Of a stretch of DNA of 64,000 bases, positions 47,301 to 57,368 are shown in pieces. The translations under genes were made by a program, and so were the position numbers. Every line of letters starts with the position of its first letter. Position 1 is the first letter of the stretch. The stretch covers positions 854,356 to 918,355 of the forward strand of contig NC_090943.1 in NCBI RefSeq assembly GCF_040807025.1. The letters are read 5' to 3'. The notes under the pieces were generated by a model that did not search any database, was not told the DNA's origin, and saw only the letters and a list, made by a program, of their open reading frames with translations. The stretch is from Struthio camelus. Its lineage: Eukaryota; Chordata; Aves; Struthioniformes; Struthionidae.

Positions 47301-47522
47301 TGCTCTGAGTGTGACAAAAGCTACAGGAGAAAGGATTATCTTCTAAAGCACCAGCGCCAGCATTCAGGAGAAAGGCTGTTCCAGTGCCATCTGTGCAAGA
47401 AAAGGTTTGTGCTCAGGAAGAGTTTCATGAAGCATCAGGAAAGTCACACGCAAGAAGCACAGGTAACTTTAGCCAACTGGCACGGCACAGACATCAGGGG
47501 ATCTGTAATGCCCTCCATGTAG
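40734..47522 (+). CDS. Gene E: coiled-coil/KRAB C2H2 zinc-finger protein, 598 aa
   Basis: Coding exons: 40734-41136, 42525-42638, 43643-43756, 43935-44048, 46471-47522; 1797 nt, open. Exon 1 carries both an Arg/Leu/Glu-rich coiled coil (residues 7-42) that looks like a shortened HUB and a KRAB-A box (62-101, [14 protein letters not shown]), which paralogues split over two exons. Its composition is extreme (Arg, Ala, Leu, Pro), reflecting the CpG island. Three linker exons of exactly 114 nt follow; the first and third contain IKQEEE. In the last exon only the final three fingers are intact (496-518, 524-546, 552-574). Upstream of them at least three fingers are decayed but traceable, for example [14 protein letters not shown] and [21 protein letters not shown]. 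The exon 3 acceptor is a tandem CAGCAG. Confidence 0.84.
41160..42010. repeat. GGCCCC-type hexanucleotide array in gene E intron 1
   Basis: About 850 bp of hexamer-phased repeat, beginning 24 nt after the exon 1 donor. Units are mostly CCCCGG, mixed with CCCCTG, CTCCTG, CCCGTG and CCCCAG variants; early units are CCCGTG-rich, with a pure CTCCTG run near 41290-41325 and GGCCCC runs near 41330-41370 and 41755-41780. The plus strand (sense) is C-rich. Sense frames read poly-Pro-Ala, Pro-Arg/Leu-Leu and Gly-Pro-Cys; antisense frames read Arg-Gly and Gly-Pro. Confidence 0.93.
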
Positions 47523-48402
47523 CAAAGCCTGTCCAGCAGTGGGTTTCACAGGCTGTTTGGATATCACCCATGCTGGGCGGGAAGGCAGGGTTGCAGCAGG
47601 ATCGCCCAATTCTGGGCTGGACTGTGGGCAGGAGGAGGGTGTTGAACCGCCTTTCCGACCCCCCTCCGAGGGAAGGGAAGAACACTGGGTATTTGTCTTT
47701 GCAGGCTGCCTAGAAGTGATCTGTGGAGCTGTTCTGCAGCTTCCGCTGGTGACTGTTTCTGTCGCTGTGTGGGACATATTGGAGCTGTAGAGGAAACCTG
47801 CAGTCCTCAGAATTAGTGCCAGCAGTGAATCTGCTCAAGGGAGAAATCAGATCAATATATGAAATAACTGGGAAAGCTTCAGGCTGGAGAATATCTGAAA
47901 TGTTTCCCCTAGGCTTCTTGGAGTCCAGAGTCCAGAGCAGAGAACAGACCCCTTGCTCTAAAAACAAATGAGTTAAAGTTACTAATTATCCACTGAACAA
48001 GTAAAGCAGTGCCAGGAAACACCCATTAGTGCAGAATGCTTAGGAAAAGGAAGTGTTAACCCTGTGGTTGGAAGAGCCACCTGCACCATTTAAGAGAAGC
48101 CTCTAGAGGAAGTAGCAAGTGGATAGCGTGGAGCAGAGTTTGAGAGGGAGTCTGTGCCTACAGGTAAACCATGGGAGCTCTGGGGGTCTGCCACTGCTGA
48201 ACCTTGCCTCAGCCGGAGAGAGGCAGAGAGGATCCTGAGGGTGGGGGACTGACCTGTGTAATGTGTTGTAAAATGACCAGAAAGCCTAGGATATGGTTTT
48301 TACTTTGCATAGCCATAAACTGTGTTTTGTTGCACTTACTTTAGCATGTCATTACAGATCTGGTGTGTATATTTTTATGTACAGTTTTCTGTATCAAATG
48401 AA
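47523..48402 (+). other. 3' UTR of gene E
   Basis: Non-coding between the gene E stop and its poly(A) signal, AT content rising towards the 3' end. No inserted repeat recognised. Confidence 0.6.
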
Positions 48403-48408
48403 AATAAA
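48403..48408 (+). terminator. AATAAA poly(A) signal of gene E
   Basis: The canonical hexamer lies about 880 nt after the gene E stop and is followed by a T-rich stretch. Confidence 0.7.
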
Positions 48409-48819
48409 TGCTTCCTAAATGCTTTCTCCTTCAGAAACTGTATTTTTACTCATATTTAATGTTTCTTAAGGGGGACAGAGCTGGTGAGAGGCTGGCATGC
48501 TGTGACATTGCAAGGATACAATGCATTCCTTTTAGCAATGAAAAATTCGGGATGTAATATCTGCAGCCTTGTTGTCAATGGCATTGAGCCTTGTGAAAAA
48601 GTATGGAAGCAGCAGCAGTGCCTGAGCTGGGCAAGAACCAGCACATTTTGGTTCAGGGCTCATTTAATCTCAGGCAGTTGTGATCAGCTACATTAAGCAG
48701 CCATTTTACTTGCATATTTCTGCTTAAGTTTTGTTAGGATGCTTCTTTTATGGCTGGAAATTCCTCTTTTTGTAATGACAATTGTTAGGGATATGCTATG
48801 AGCTTGGAAGTGAGTCATT

Positions 48820-50020
48820 CACAGAATTGCAGAACGGTTGAGGTTGGCAGGGACCTCTGGAGATCATCTAGTCTGACCTCCCTGCTCCAGTAGCGTCCTC
48901 TAGAGCACATTGCCCAGGACCGCGTCCAGGCGGGTTTTGAAGATCTCCAGCGAAGGAGACTCCACCACCTCTCTGGGCAACCTGGGCCAGGGCTCGGTCA
49001 CCCTCACAGTAAAGAAAATTTTCCTCATGTTCAGACAGAACTGCCTGTGCTTCAGTTTGTGCCCGTTGCCTCTCGTCCTGTCGCTGGGCACCACGGAGAA
49101 GAGACTGGCCTCATCCTCTCGACACCCCCCCTTCAGATACTTGTACACATTGATGAGATCTCCCCCTCGGTCTTCTCTTCTCCAGGCTGAACAGGCCCAG
49201 CTCTCGCAGCCTTTCCTTGTATGAGAGATGCTCCAGTCCCTTTATCACTTCCCTCCACCTGCTGGCAACACTCTGCCTCATGCACCCCAGGATCCCATTG
49301 GCCTTCTTGGCCCCAAGGACACACTGCTGGCTCATGGTCAACTTGTTGTCCACCAGCACTCCCAGGTCCTTCTCTGCAGAGTTCCTTTCCAGCAGGTCAA
49401 CCCCCAGCCTGTCCTGCTGCCTGGGGTTCTTCCTCCCCAGGGGCAGGACCCTGCCCTTGCCTTGGTTGAACTTCATGAGGTTCCCCTCCGCCCAACTCTC
49501 CAGCCTGTCCAGGTCCCTCTGAATGGCAGCACAGCCCTCTGGTGTGTCAGCCACTCCTCCCAGATTTGGATCAACATAAACTTATTGAGGGTGCACTCTG
49601 TCCTTTCATCCAGGTCATTGATGAATACATCGAACAAGACTGGACCCAGGACTGACCCCTGGGGGACACCACTAGCCACAGGTCTCCAACTAGATGCCAC
49701 ACCACTGACTACAACCCTCTGAGCTTGACCATCCAGCCAGTTCTCAAGCCACCTCACTGTCCAGTCATCTAACCTACGCTTCCTGAGTTTACCTACGAGG
49801 ATGTGATGGGAGACAGTGTCCAAAGCCTTGCTGTAGTCCAGGGAGACAACAGCCACTGCTCTCCCCTCCTCTACCCAGCCAGTCATTCCACCAGAGAAGG
49901 CTCTCAGGTTGGTCAAGCACGATTTCTCCTTGGTGAATCCATGCTGACTACCCTTGATCACCTTCTTGCCCTTCCTGTGCTTGGAAAGGGCCTCCAGGAT
50001 GAGCAGCTCCATCATTTTCC
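48820..50020 (-). mobile_element. 5'-truncated CR1 LINE with reverse-transcriptase remnant
   Basis: The longest mobile element in the window, about 1.2 kb. Read on the minus strand it runs from the middle of the reverse-transcriptase domain through the 3' UTR to the GATGATCTCCAGAGGTCCCT-type tail near 48870. Its 5' truncation falls about 100 nt from the gene F promoter island. It is moderately diverged and not intact. Confidence 0.9.
49111..50015 (-). pseudogene. CR1 reverse-transcriptase C-terminal fragment, frameshifted
   Basis: Two overlapping minus-strand frames carry the retrotransposon RT: 50015-49473 with [17 protein letters not shown] and [20 protein letters not shown], then 49554-49111 with [20 protein letters not shown]. 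The break falls at the catalytic F-A-D-D box, which is destroyed by a 1-bp length change, so the enzyme is dead. The N-terminal endonuclease and fingers are missing through 5' truncation. Confidence 0.88.
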
Positions 50021-50369
50021 AGGCAAAGGCAAAAAGATGAGGAAGGCTGAAGCAAGAGGAGATATTCTGGGTCTTCTGTCCCCCACGTCCCTATTTTAGC
50101 GGCAAGTCACTGCTCTGGAAAACGTGTGTAAACAACCAACAGCGGGAAACGGCTGGTTTCTCCCGGCTGCGGGGCGGAACCGGTCCCCTGCGTAGGGCCG
50201 GGGCCGCAGTCGGTGCTTCCCCGGGGAGTCGAGGAGGGCTGGGCGTCGCCTTCCGCCGCCGGGCTGCCTCCGGGGCGGCCCCGGTCCCGCCTCGGCCCGG
50301 AGCGGGCCGCGGCCCTGCTGCGCCGTTGCCATGACAACGGGAGGGCCCAGCCTCGCTCCTCCCTCTCCG

Positions 50370-50652
50370 CGACGTCACGGCCGCCTCCTCCAATGAAAGC
50401 CCTTGGCTTGCCGGCCAATGGGAGTGAGCGTGCCCGCCCCTCCCGCGCTCGTCGGGGCCGCGCCGCACGGCGCCGACATCGATTGGTTCCCGCGCCGGCC
50501 GCGCCCACCAATGGGAAGGCGAGGCGGGAAGGGGTGAGAGGCGGCTGGCCAATGGCGAAGGGAAGTGGGGGCGGCGCTCGGCACGCGCGGCGGGCGTCTC
50601 GCCTGATTGGCAGCCGGGGCGGCGCGGCGCGGCGGGGTGGGGCGGCGCGGAG
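50370..50652 (+). promoter_or_regulatory. Gene F promoter with six CCAAT boxes, a CRE and a first-exon donor
   Basis: CpG island with CCAAT at 50390, 50415, 50508 and 50549 and the inverse ATTGG at 50482 and 50606, all within 221 bp; several share CCAATGGGA or CCAATGG. A CRE-like GACGTCAC lies at 50371. A strong donor GGAG-GTAAGA at 50652/50653 marks the end of a probable untranslated first exon. CCAAT boxes are bound by NF-Y. No TATA box and no minisatellite follow, unlike the other genes. Confidence 0.65.
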
Positions 50653-51798
50653 GTAAGATGGCGGGCGGGGACGGGTTGGGCTCCGCGGTGCCGCCCGGGC
50701 CCGGCCCTGCGCGGCGGGGGAAGGCGCCGGGGCGGGAGGCCTGGGGAGCGGCCCGTGTCCTCCCCGGCGCAGCTGCCTGCTGCTCTCCGCCTCGGGAGGC
50801 GCGGCGGCGGCGGGGGGGGGTGTCGTCATCCCCGCGGCCTCCCTGCCCTCGGCCGCGCAAGGGGCGGCGAGGCTCCGCAGCAGCGGTGCGAGGGGCCCGA
50901 TGTCCTCCCGCGTCCGGCCCCGGGCGGGGTTGTGAAGCGTGACTGCGCGCCCAGGCCCGGTGAGGGTGGGGGAGCGTTGGCTGGAGTCAGGTCTGGGCTG
51001 TGGTTCAGTGCAGCAGCGCTCCCGGCCTGCGCCGGGCGGCCCGTTCGCTTCCTGGGCTCCCCTGGCTCGCGCACGCCCTGATAATTCCTTTTTTTTTTTT
51101 TTTATTTAAAGCAGTGAATATTTGTGGTTCCCTCCCCTCTGTGCCTGTGCAGAGACCTCCTCCTCCTCCTCCCTGGTTGTTATCCCAAGTACCGTTTCCC
51201 CTGGCGCTCGCCTTCTCCAATGTGCAGCTGTTATGAGGGGGAAGTCTTCATTTCAGTTCTGCACGTGTAAACCCAAGCTTTAGCACTTTGGAAAGTATTT
51301 GGCTATCACCCTTCTGCTGCTGCCTTCTGAGTAACTGCGTATTAAGCTTTGTGAGGGAGTGTGTTAGGATTCCTCACGGATACACTAGTTGATGAAGTGC
51401 ATGTATGTTTATGTATCTATTTGCATACATAGTAGAAGTTGCTTTAAACATAACTTTGTGTAGTAGTGGTCCGTTAAGCTGATTTAAAAGATTTTTTTCC
51501 CTTTCAGATCATATACAGTTACTCAGTTGGGGAAGCCATATGCTGTTGGTTGGTGTGAGGAAAAAGCAGCCTGACTTTTTATCTCTGCGTGTCACAGATG
51601 CCAGCTACGGTGAGGTCCACGTCTCTTTCAGTGAAGTTCAGCACCACGTTTCACGGCTGCGTGAACTCGGCTCTTTCTGTCAGTCACATGTTTTTTCTTG
51701 AGTTGTTTAGGTCTATTAAAGCAATAGTTGATTAAAAAGTCTTGAAACCCTCCTCCTGGCACATTATTTTTGGATTTGTTCTTATTTCTCACTTTACA

Positions 51799-52266
51799 AT
51801 GGTTTATTGCTCAGCCCTGAACTGTCAAAATGCTACCAGTGGGGTGTATAAAAACAGTACGGTTACTTTCTATGGTTTTCCTTTGCAAAATAAACCTCTC
51901 TTGAAGCAGTGGATTCATAACATGGGTCGTGACATGGGAACACCTTCTAAACATCAGCGACTCTGTTCTAAGCATTTTGAGGACACTTCTTTTGAAATTG
52001 ACCCCTTAAAAATTAGAAAAAACAGACGCCTCCTGAAAGAAGCTGTTCCCAAAAAATTCATTCTGGGTGAAGACGGAAACTGGCTTGTTGGAACGCCTCG
52101 AAGTTTCTGTGGTGGAATAAGTAATAAAACTCGAAAACGAATCCGGAATCCCGAACACTTGAAGGTAACTAAGATATTTGCCACTGTATTTACTTCTGTG
52201 AAATTAAAGGAGGATAATAAGTGCGTATCTGCACGTAAAGCTCTTCAAGGAAGCAGCGACACATGA
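51799..52266 (+). CDS. Alternative THAP-only product of gene F, 155 aa
   Basis: If the donor at 52165 is not used, the frame runs 33 codons past the THAP exon and stops at 52264-52266, 17 nt before an AATAAA. This gives a THAP domain with a basic tail and no KRAB or fingers. It rests on reading frame and signal only. Confidence 0.4.
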   Translation: MVYCSALNCQNATSGVYKNSTVTFYGFPLQNKPLLKQWIHNMGRDMGTPSKHQRLCSKHFEDTSFEIDPLKIRKNRRLLKEAVPKKFILGEDGNWLVGTPRSFCGGISNKTRKRIRNPEHLKVTKIFATVFTSVKLKEDNKCVSARKALQGSSDT

Positions 52267-55200
52267 AACATGCTATTTGACACAATAAAAATGATGCTGG
52301 TGATATGACTGGTTTCATTTCTCTTTGTGGTCAAATTCCAATGTTGTGTGTAAATGTTTGTTGGGGAAAAAAGCATGATATTTATTGGAAATCCAGTCCC
52401 ACTTTGTGCTGTAAAATGGATTCTCTTCCTGCAAACCTGTACTTGTACTCAGTAGTTCTTATGCTTACAAAAACGTCCTTTAGACTCACTGAGATGGTGG
52501 CATAGTGCCTGCAGGGTGGGTGCTTGGGGCTGTGAGACAAATCCTTGGTTTCTGCTCAAGCTTCTTTCCCGACTGTTCAGTTTGGATTGTGATCCAAACT
52601 TGTGACAAGTTTATAACACTTAACTTGCCAAATGGTTTCTGCTGGCATCAGGTTTGTGCAGCTGGGTATGCTGTGCACGCTGCAAAACTTCTGAACCAGC
52701 GAGACGTGTATCTGGCCGAAAAGCAAAGTAAAAGTTATTCACAGGCAAGCATGTAGAAACACTCAACAAAATATGAATATAAAATACTAACAATACGTAT
52801 GCATATACAGCAGGTAATATATAAAGGTAATAGCATGTAAAGGCAAAGTATAAATTCATTCTCAGTGTCACTGTACAGCTAGTGGGTTTGGGAAGAGCAG
52901 TATAGATTGAGCAAGTATTAATTCAGCTCGGCAGGTTGCTACTTAAACTTTAGGAGTAAAATGCTGTCGAAAATACACTGTTGAAGCTAAACAAAGCATG
53001 TCATGTCTAGGCAGTGAAGGAGCAGATAAAAGAAGTTTGTAGTGACAGTAACTGCTTTCAGCACTGTTCATCTCCAAAAAAAAGAAAAATCTAGATTAAA
53101 GTTGAAAGAAATTCGGGAGAAATTACAGCATATACTTTTAACATTCCTCCTTCAATCAACGTTTGCAAAAATAGAGTATTCATCTCTCAGTATTTGTAAG
53201 ATTTACTTTTTCCTTTGTTTATCTTAACCTTTAAGTTTTATTATTAGGGGAAAAACTCGACAGCCAGATCTGACAGACAGTGGACCTGCCTCAGGACTTA
53301 AGATATTTAAACTACAATCTTGAGTGTTTTCTTTTCTCAGTGTATAGAAGAGTCGATTTCTTTGACGTGGGTGTCCATGATGACCATAGTTTTTCTTCCC
53401 CACCAATTTTTGACTCAGTTATTTTAGAGTCATTGTTTCAGTTGAGTTGTCAGATCTTTTAAATAGTTATACTCATTCTTAAGTGCACACAGAAATAACA
53501 GTAAAGATTCTTATTTAGATCCTTAAGTAGTATCCTGGATATACAGTAACATGGGCGCTGCTAGAAACAGTTGGCTGATGATAGCACGTTTGATACTGTT
53601 TGAAAAAGAGGGCTTTCAAAGACGGGCTACTTGCAAATGGCATTAAGCGTTGAACACTTTTTGTTTTAGGTCCCTGGGACATTTGATACTGTTGCAGCAC
53701 ATGAGGGGAAGAACTTAGAAGACTGGCCAACAGAACTTTACAAGAAAGTGATAAAGGAGAATTATGAATCTTTAACCTCATTGGGTAAAGGTTAGTTTTC
53801 CCTTTCTCATTGGAGGCTGAGATGTGCGCTGTTTCTGGGCTGGCTCGCGTCTAACAGTCCTCAAATGGTTTGATTTCTAGTGGATTAGTGCTTAGATGCT
53901 TCTGGATCTTTGTGAAAGAAGATAAGTTCCACCCAGCTTTTTTCCTGTAAGACTGAAGGACAGTCACTTCTCTAATGCCTCCGTATCTGCTGCTTTCTCT
54001 CTGCGCTCTCGCTGTTTAGTCTGTGTGCATAGGTGATACCTTGCCTGCGTGATATGGATAAAGTAAGAGGGAGTGAAAGCGTCTCCCCTGGGAAAGGGAT
54101 TTAGGTCATTATCTCTGATGGTGCCACCGGTAAAACGAGAAACAAATGGAAGAGATTTAGATACACGAGCTAATGAGCTGGTCAGAGAGCTTCTCGTGTG
54201 TTTCGATTCACTTACGAATTTAGAAAAGTATCTGTTCTAATTGAAATTTTTGTCTGGAAATATCACGAGCAGTTTGCAATGAAATACAGTATCATGAATC
54301 CTAAAATCCTGATGTACACGCAGTGTTTGCGGTTCACTAAAGATTATTGAACTATTTTGGTGCAGAAATGATTAAATCAACGTGGACGATGTTCCAAAAA
54401 ATTAGGTCTCGTTATTAGTTGTAAGTGTCTAACTACACATTTGTTTTAAGTCATTGTTTTTTAAATATGAAGGTGTGAAGCCCTTCCGGCTCCTCAGTTT
54501 TCAGCTGATGGCTTGGATTAATAGAAGGAAGAACCTGCTCTCGTTATAGGCTAAAAGTGCATTTACTTGTCCTCCAGGCTAGAGGAAGAGAGCTGCTGGG
54601 AACTCCAGCAGCCTCAGTTGTTTACTCCTGCTTATGCTTTGTGACCCTCTTCAGTTCTGTTTGAGAAATGCTGATTTAGCCTGGCCTCATTCTGTTGCTA
54701 CTTCTGTAGTTTCAAGTATGAAATTACTTTGAAGCTTTAGAGGAACAATGAGGAAATCTAAATCTTGTTTTTACAAATTTTTTACATACCTTCCATTTTC
54801 TACAGTAGAAGAACTGGATTCTGCTGACAGCAGCGTCTAATTTTTGTACCACTCTGATCTTAAAAAAAAAAAAAAAAGAAAAAAAAGAAAAGAAAAAAAT
54901 ATATGTTATGTATATGAGTTACTTAGGGGAAAACAAGTTGTATATCGGAAAGACAGTTAGGGCCGAATCATTGCATACGCGCACCAGATAGCTGATATGG
55001 TTATAGTCAATTCAAGCTCTTCTATTTTTGAACACTTAGCTTTTCAACCTTTTGGATATAATTTCTGAAATATAAAAAAAATTGGAAGATAGATACTGCC
55101 CTGCACCCTGCTTCCTGACCCCCTTCTTAGATGCCAGAGCAGCTGCCGCAATAGTTTACTGTTATCTCCTCATTGGCTCTTTGCCTGGAGGGCGAGAGAG

Positions 55201-57368
55201 GGGGTATGTAGACAGTGAGTTACACAGGTATTTGCTGGAGCACAGCAGCACAAAGTGTTTGCTGGCAGTTCTAGGCCCCAAGATGTTGCCTGGTGCTTAG
55301 ACTTTTCCTTCCTTGTACTGCCAATTTCAGATTGTCTCTTTCTGCTCTTGCTCCATCCCAGTCGTTCTCTAGAGACCCTCTGCAACTCTTGCATCTTCCC
55401 TGTCTGCTCTTGTTCTCCTCTTCCACCTCAGCTGTGCTCGCTGCCAGGTGCCACGCTTGCCCCCAGCTGCCCCTTCTCTGCACCCTTTTCATTCTTTCCA
55501 CTTCCAGCGTCTTTCCTTTTATGCATGTAAGTCAGGCAACTTCCTTCTCCTCCGCACTGCTCTGCCCGTCAGGCAGCAGCAGGACCCCGGAGGGCACAGG
55601 AAGACCCTCCCGATTCCAGTGCAGTTGCTGTTGCCCCGGCAGGCGGAGGAGGAGGCAGGGAAAGTCCCGTTGCAGACCCGTAGCTCTGGGTTGCCTACGC
55701 TCAACCCTGTGGGCATCATGTCAGCACCCGCGCTGTCAGGGTATGGAGGTTGTTCAGCACAGAGGGAATTATCAGATAATTTCCTGCTGAAAAATATTAC
55801 AAGAATCTGCTAGGTCTGTAAAAATGGAAACTTTTGGATGTTTATAATTGGGGCAGACTTTCACTTGTTCACAGCACGCAGAAAACTGCATAGCCCACGC
55901 TGGTGCCCCCCCGAACAGCAAGTCCTTGCTTCACAGCATTAACAGGATAGAGCCTCTCTGTGAAAAGGGTGCAGGAACTTCTTAATATGTCAGAGCAATA
56001 CATTACTTGTCTGATCTTACGCGGGGACTGACCAAAGTGTTTTAACTAAGTTTATAACAGAATTCTGAATGGATATTTCATCTCAGATTGGTTATAGGGT
56101 AAATATTGCTAAGTCACTGAAAACAGTGTCTAGGCAACCTTAAATATAATTATTGGATGTCTGTTCAATCCACACTGAAGAGTGATGAAGAGAGGAAAAG
56201 GCTGTTTCTGGTTGCTCGGCTTGAAAGCTCTTTCAGTTAGGCTTATTTGGGAAAGAAAAAGGCAATATTTTTCATGTATATTAATGAAAATGAGTCATGC
56301 TGACAAAAAAGGGCAAAAGTAAACTATATGCCTCAGAAACTGAAAGTGAACTGCCTGATGAAAAGCCTTCTTCAGCACCTCTCTGTGCAACTTTGCCTAC
56401 AATCCTTTGCGTCCGTCAAGACAATTAAAGTAGGCCAGGCGACACTTTTGTAATCAAAAAAAAAAAGAGGAAAATAATAACCATAATTTCCATTGTACGT
56501 GCCTTATGCAGACCATCCGCTTCCCCGAAATGATACCCAGTCACGAGAAGCACTGCATGTCGAGGATCAGCAAGATATTGAGGAAAGATACATTTCTGCA
56601 AGTCTTAGCACAGGTGTGTGATGGCCTGAAACCAGTCAAAAATTAAAGTTGCAATACACTGAAATGGCACAGGCTTGTAGGATTTAGATGGTGGGTGAAT
56701 TATAGCACATTCTTACTTTTTTATCCAAAACTTACTTTATTTGTATAGCTGTAGTCACAATGAATCAGGAATTTTTATTCTTTGGAGATTTTTGTCAGCT
56801 CAAGTCAGATAAAGGGACTGTTTGGAATCTTTTCGTTCCAGGTTCTGGTGAGACTGTGATCAAATCTGAGATGCAGAGTCATGCACAGAGTTCAGAGAAT
56901 ACAGAGCTGCATGGATCATTTTCAGGAGGATCGCAAGACCTGACTTGCCAAATTTCTGACAAGGAGGTAACTTTTGAGAGTTGTCAGAATTCAGAAGCAG
57001 ATCAGGCAATGGGAAGGAGAACAGGTAACGGCTCTCTTGGTGACGGAGAATCTAACAAATTCAGAGAGATCCTTTTTTACCAGGAAACCCACACAGGAGA
57101 AAGAATTTATCTGTGTACAGAATGTAAGAAAACTTTTAAACTGAAAATAGGACTTCTAAAACATAAGCAAATTCACACCAAAAAGAGTCAGATACCATCA
57201 TACATATGTACAGACTGTGGTAAAAGCTTTGGTCGCCATGCAGATCTGATTAGACACCAAAGAACTCACACAGGAGAGAGGCCTTATAAATGTACCGAAT
57301 GTGAAAAAAGTTTTACAGAAAAACCAAGACTTACGAATCACTTGCGAACGCATAACATACACATGTAA
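51799..57368 (+). CDS. Gene F: THAP-KRAB-like-C2H2 zinc-finger protein, 369 aa
   Basis: Coding exons: 51799-52164, 53670-53784, 56512-56613, 56842-57368; 1110 nt, open, all GT-AG. The exon holding the ATG probably begins at 51711; the ATG has A at -3 and G at +4. Exon 1 encodes a complete THAP domain (1-87): C4, C9, C56, H59 in C-x4-C-x46-C-x2-H spacing, with P28, W38, F60 and an AVPKKF box. It ends in phase 0, joining a KRAB-A-like exon (123-160) that keeps ELYKKVIKENYESLTSL but lacks FSEQEW. The phase-1 linker exon and VIKSE motif match the paralogues. Three TGER(P)-type fingers lie at 284-306, 315-337 and 343-365. Expected role: nuclear DNA binding through two unrelated zinc modules. The alternative is two transcripts that share the locus. 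Confidence 0.75.
52284..52289 (+). terminator. Intronic AATAAA in gene F
   Basis: The canonical hexamer lies 120 nt into the first intron after the THAP exon, just after the read-through stop codon. It would allow a THAP-only mRNA. Confidence 0.5.
54806..54840 (+). other. Possible alternative terminal exon of gene F
   Basis: A good acceptor (TTTTCTACAG) opens a phase-1 frame reading VEELDSADSSV then a stop. It sits between the KRAB-like and linker exons and would truncate the protein before the fingers. A decayed linker exon is equally likely. Confidence 0.2.
54857..54901. repeat. A-rich tract in gene F intron
   Basis: A run of As interrupted by single Gs, ending in AAATATA. It could be a simple repeat or the tail of an old retroinsertion; no element body is recognisable. 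Confidence 0.6.
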
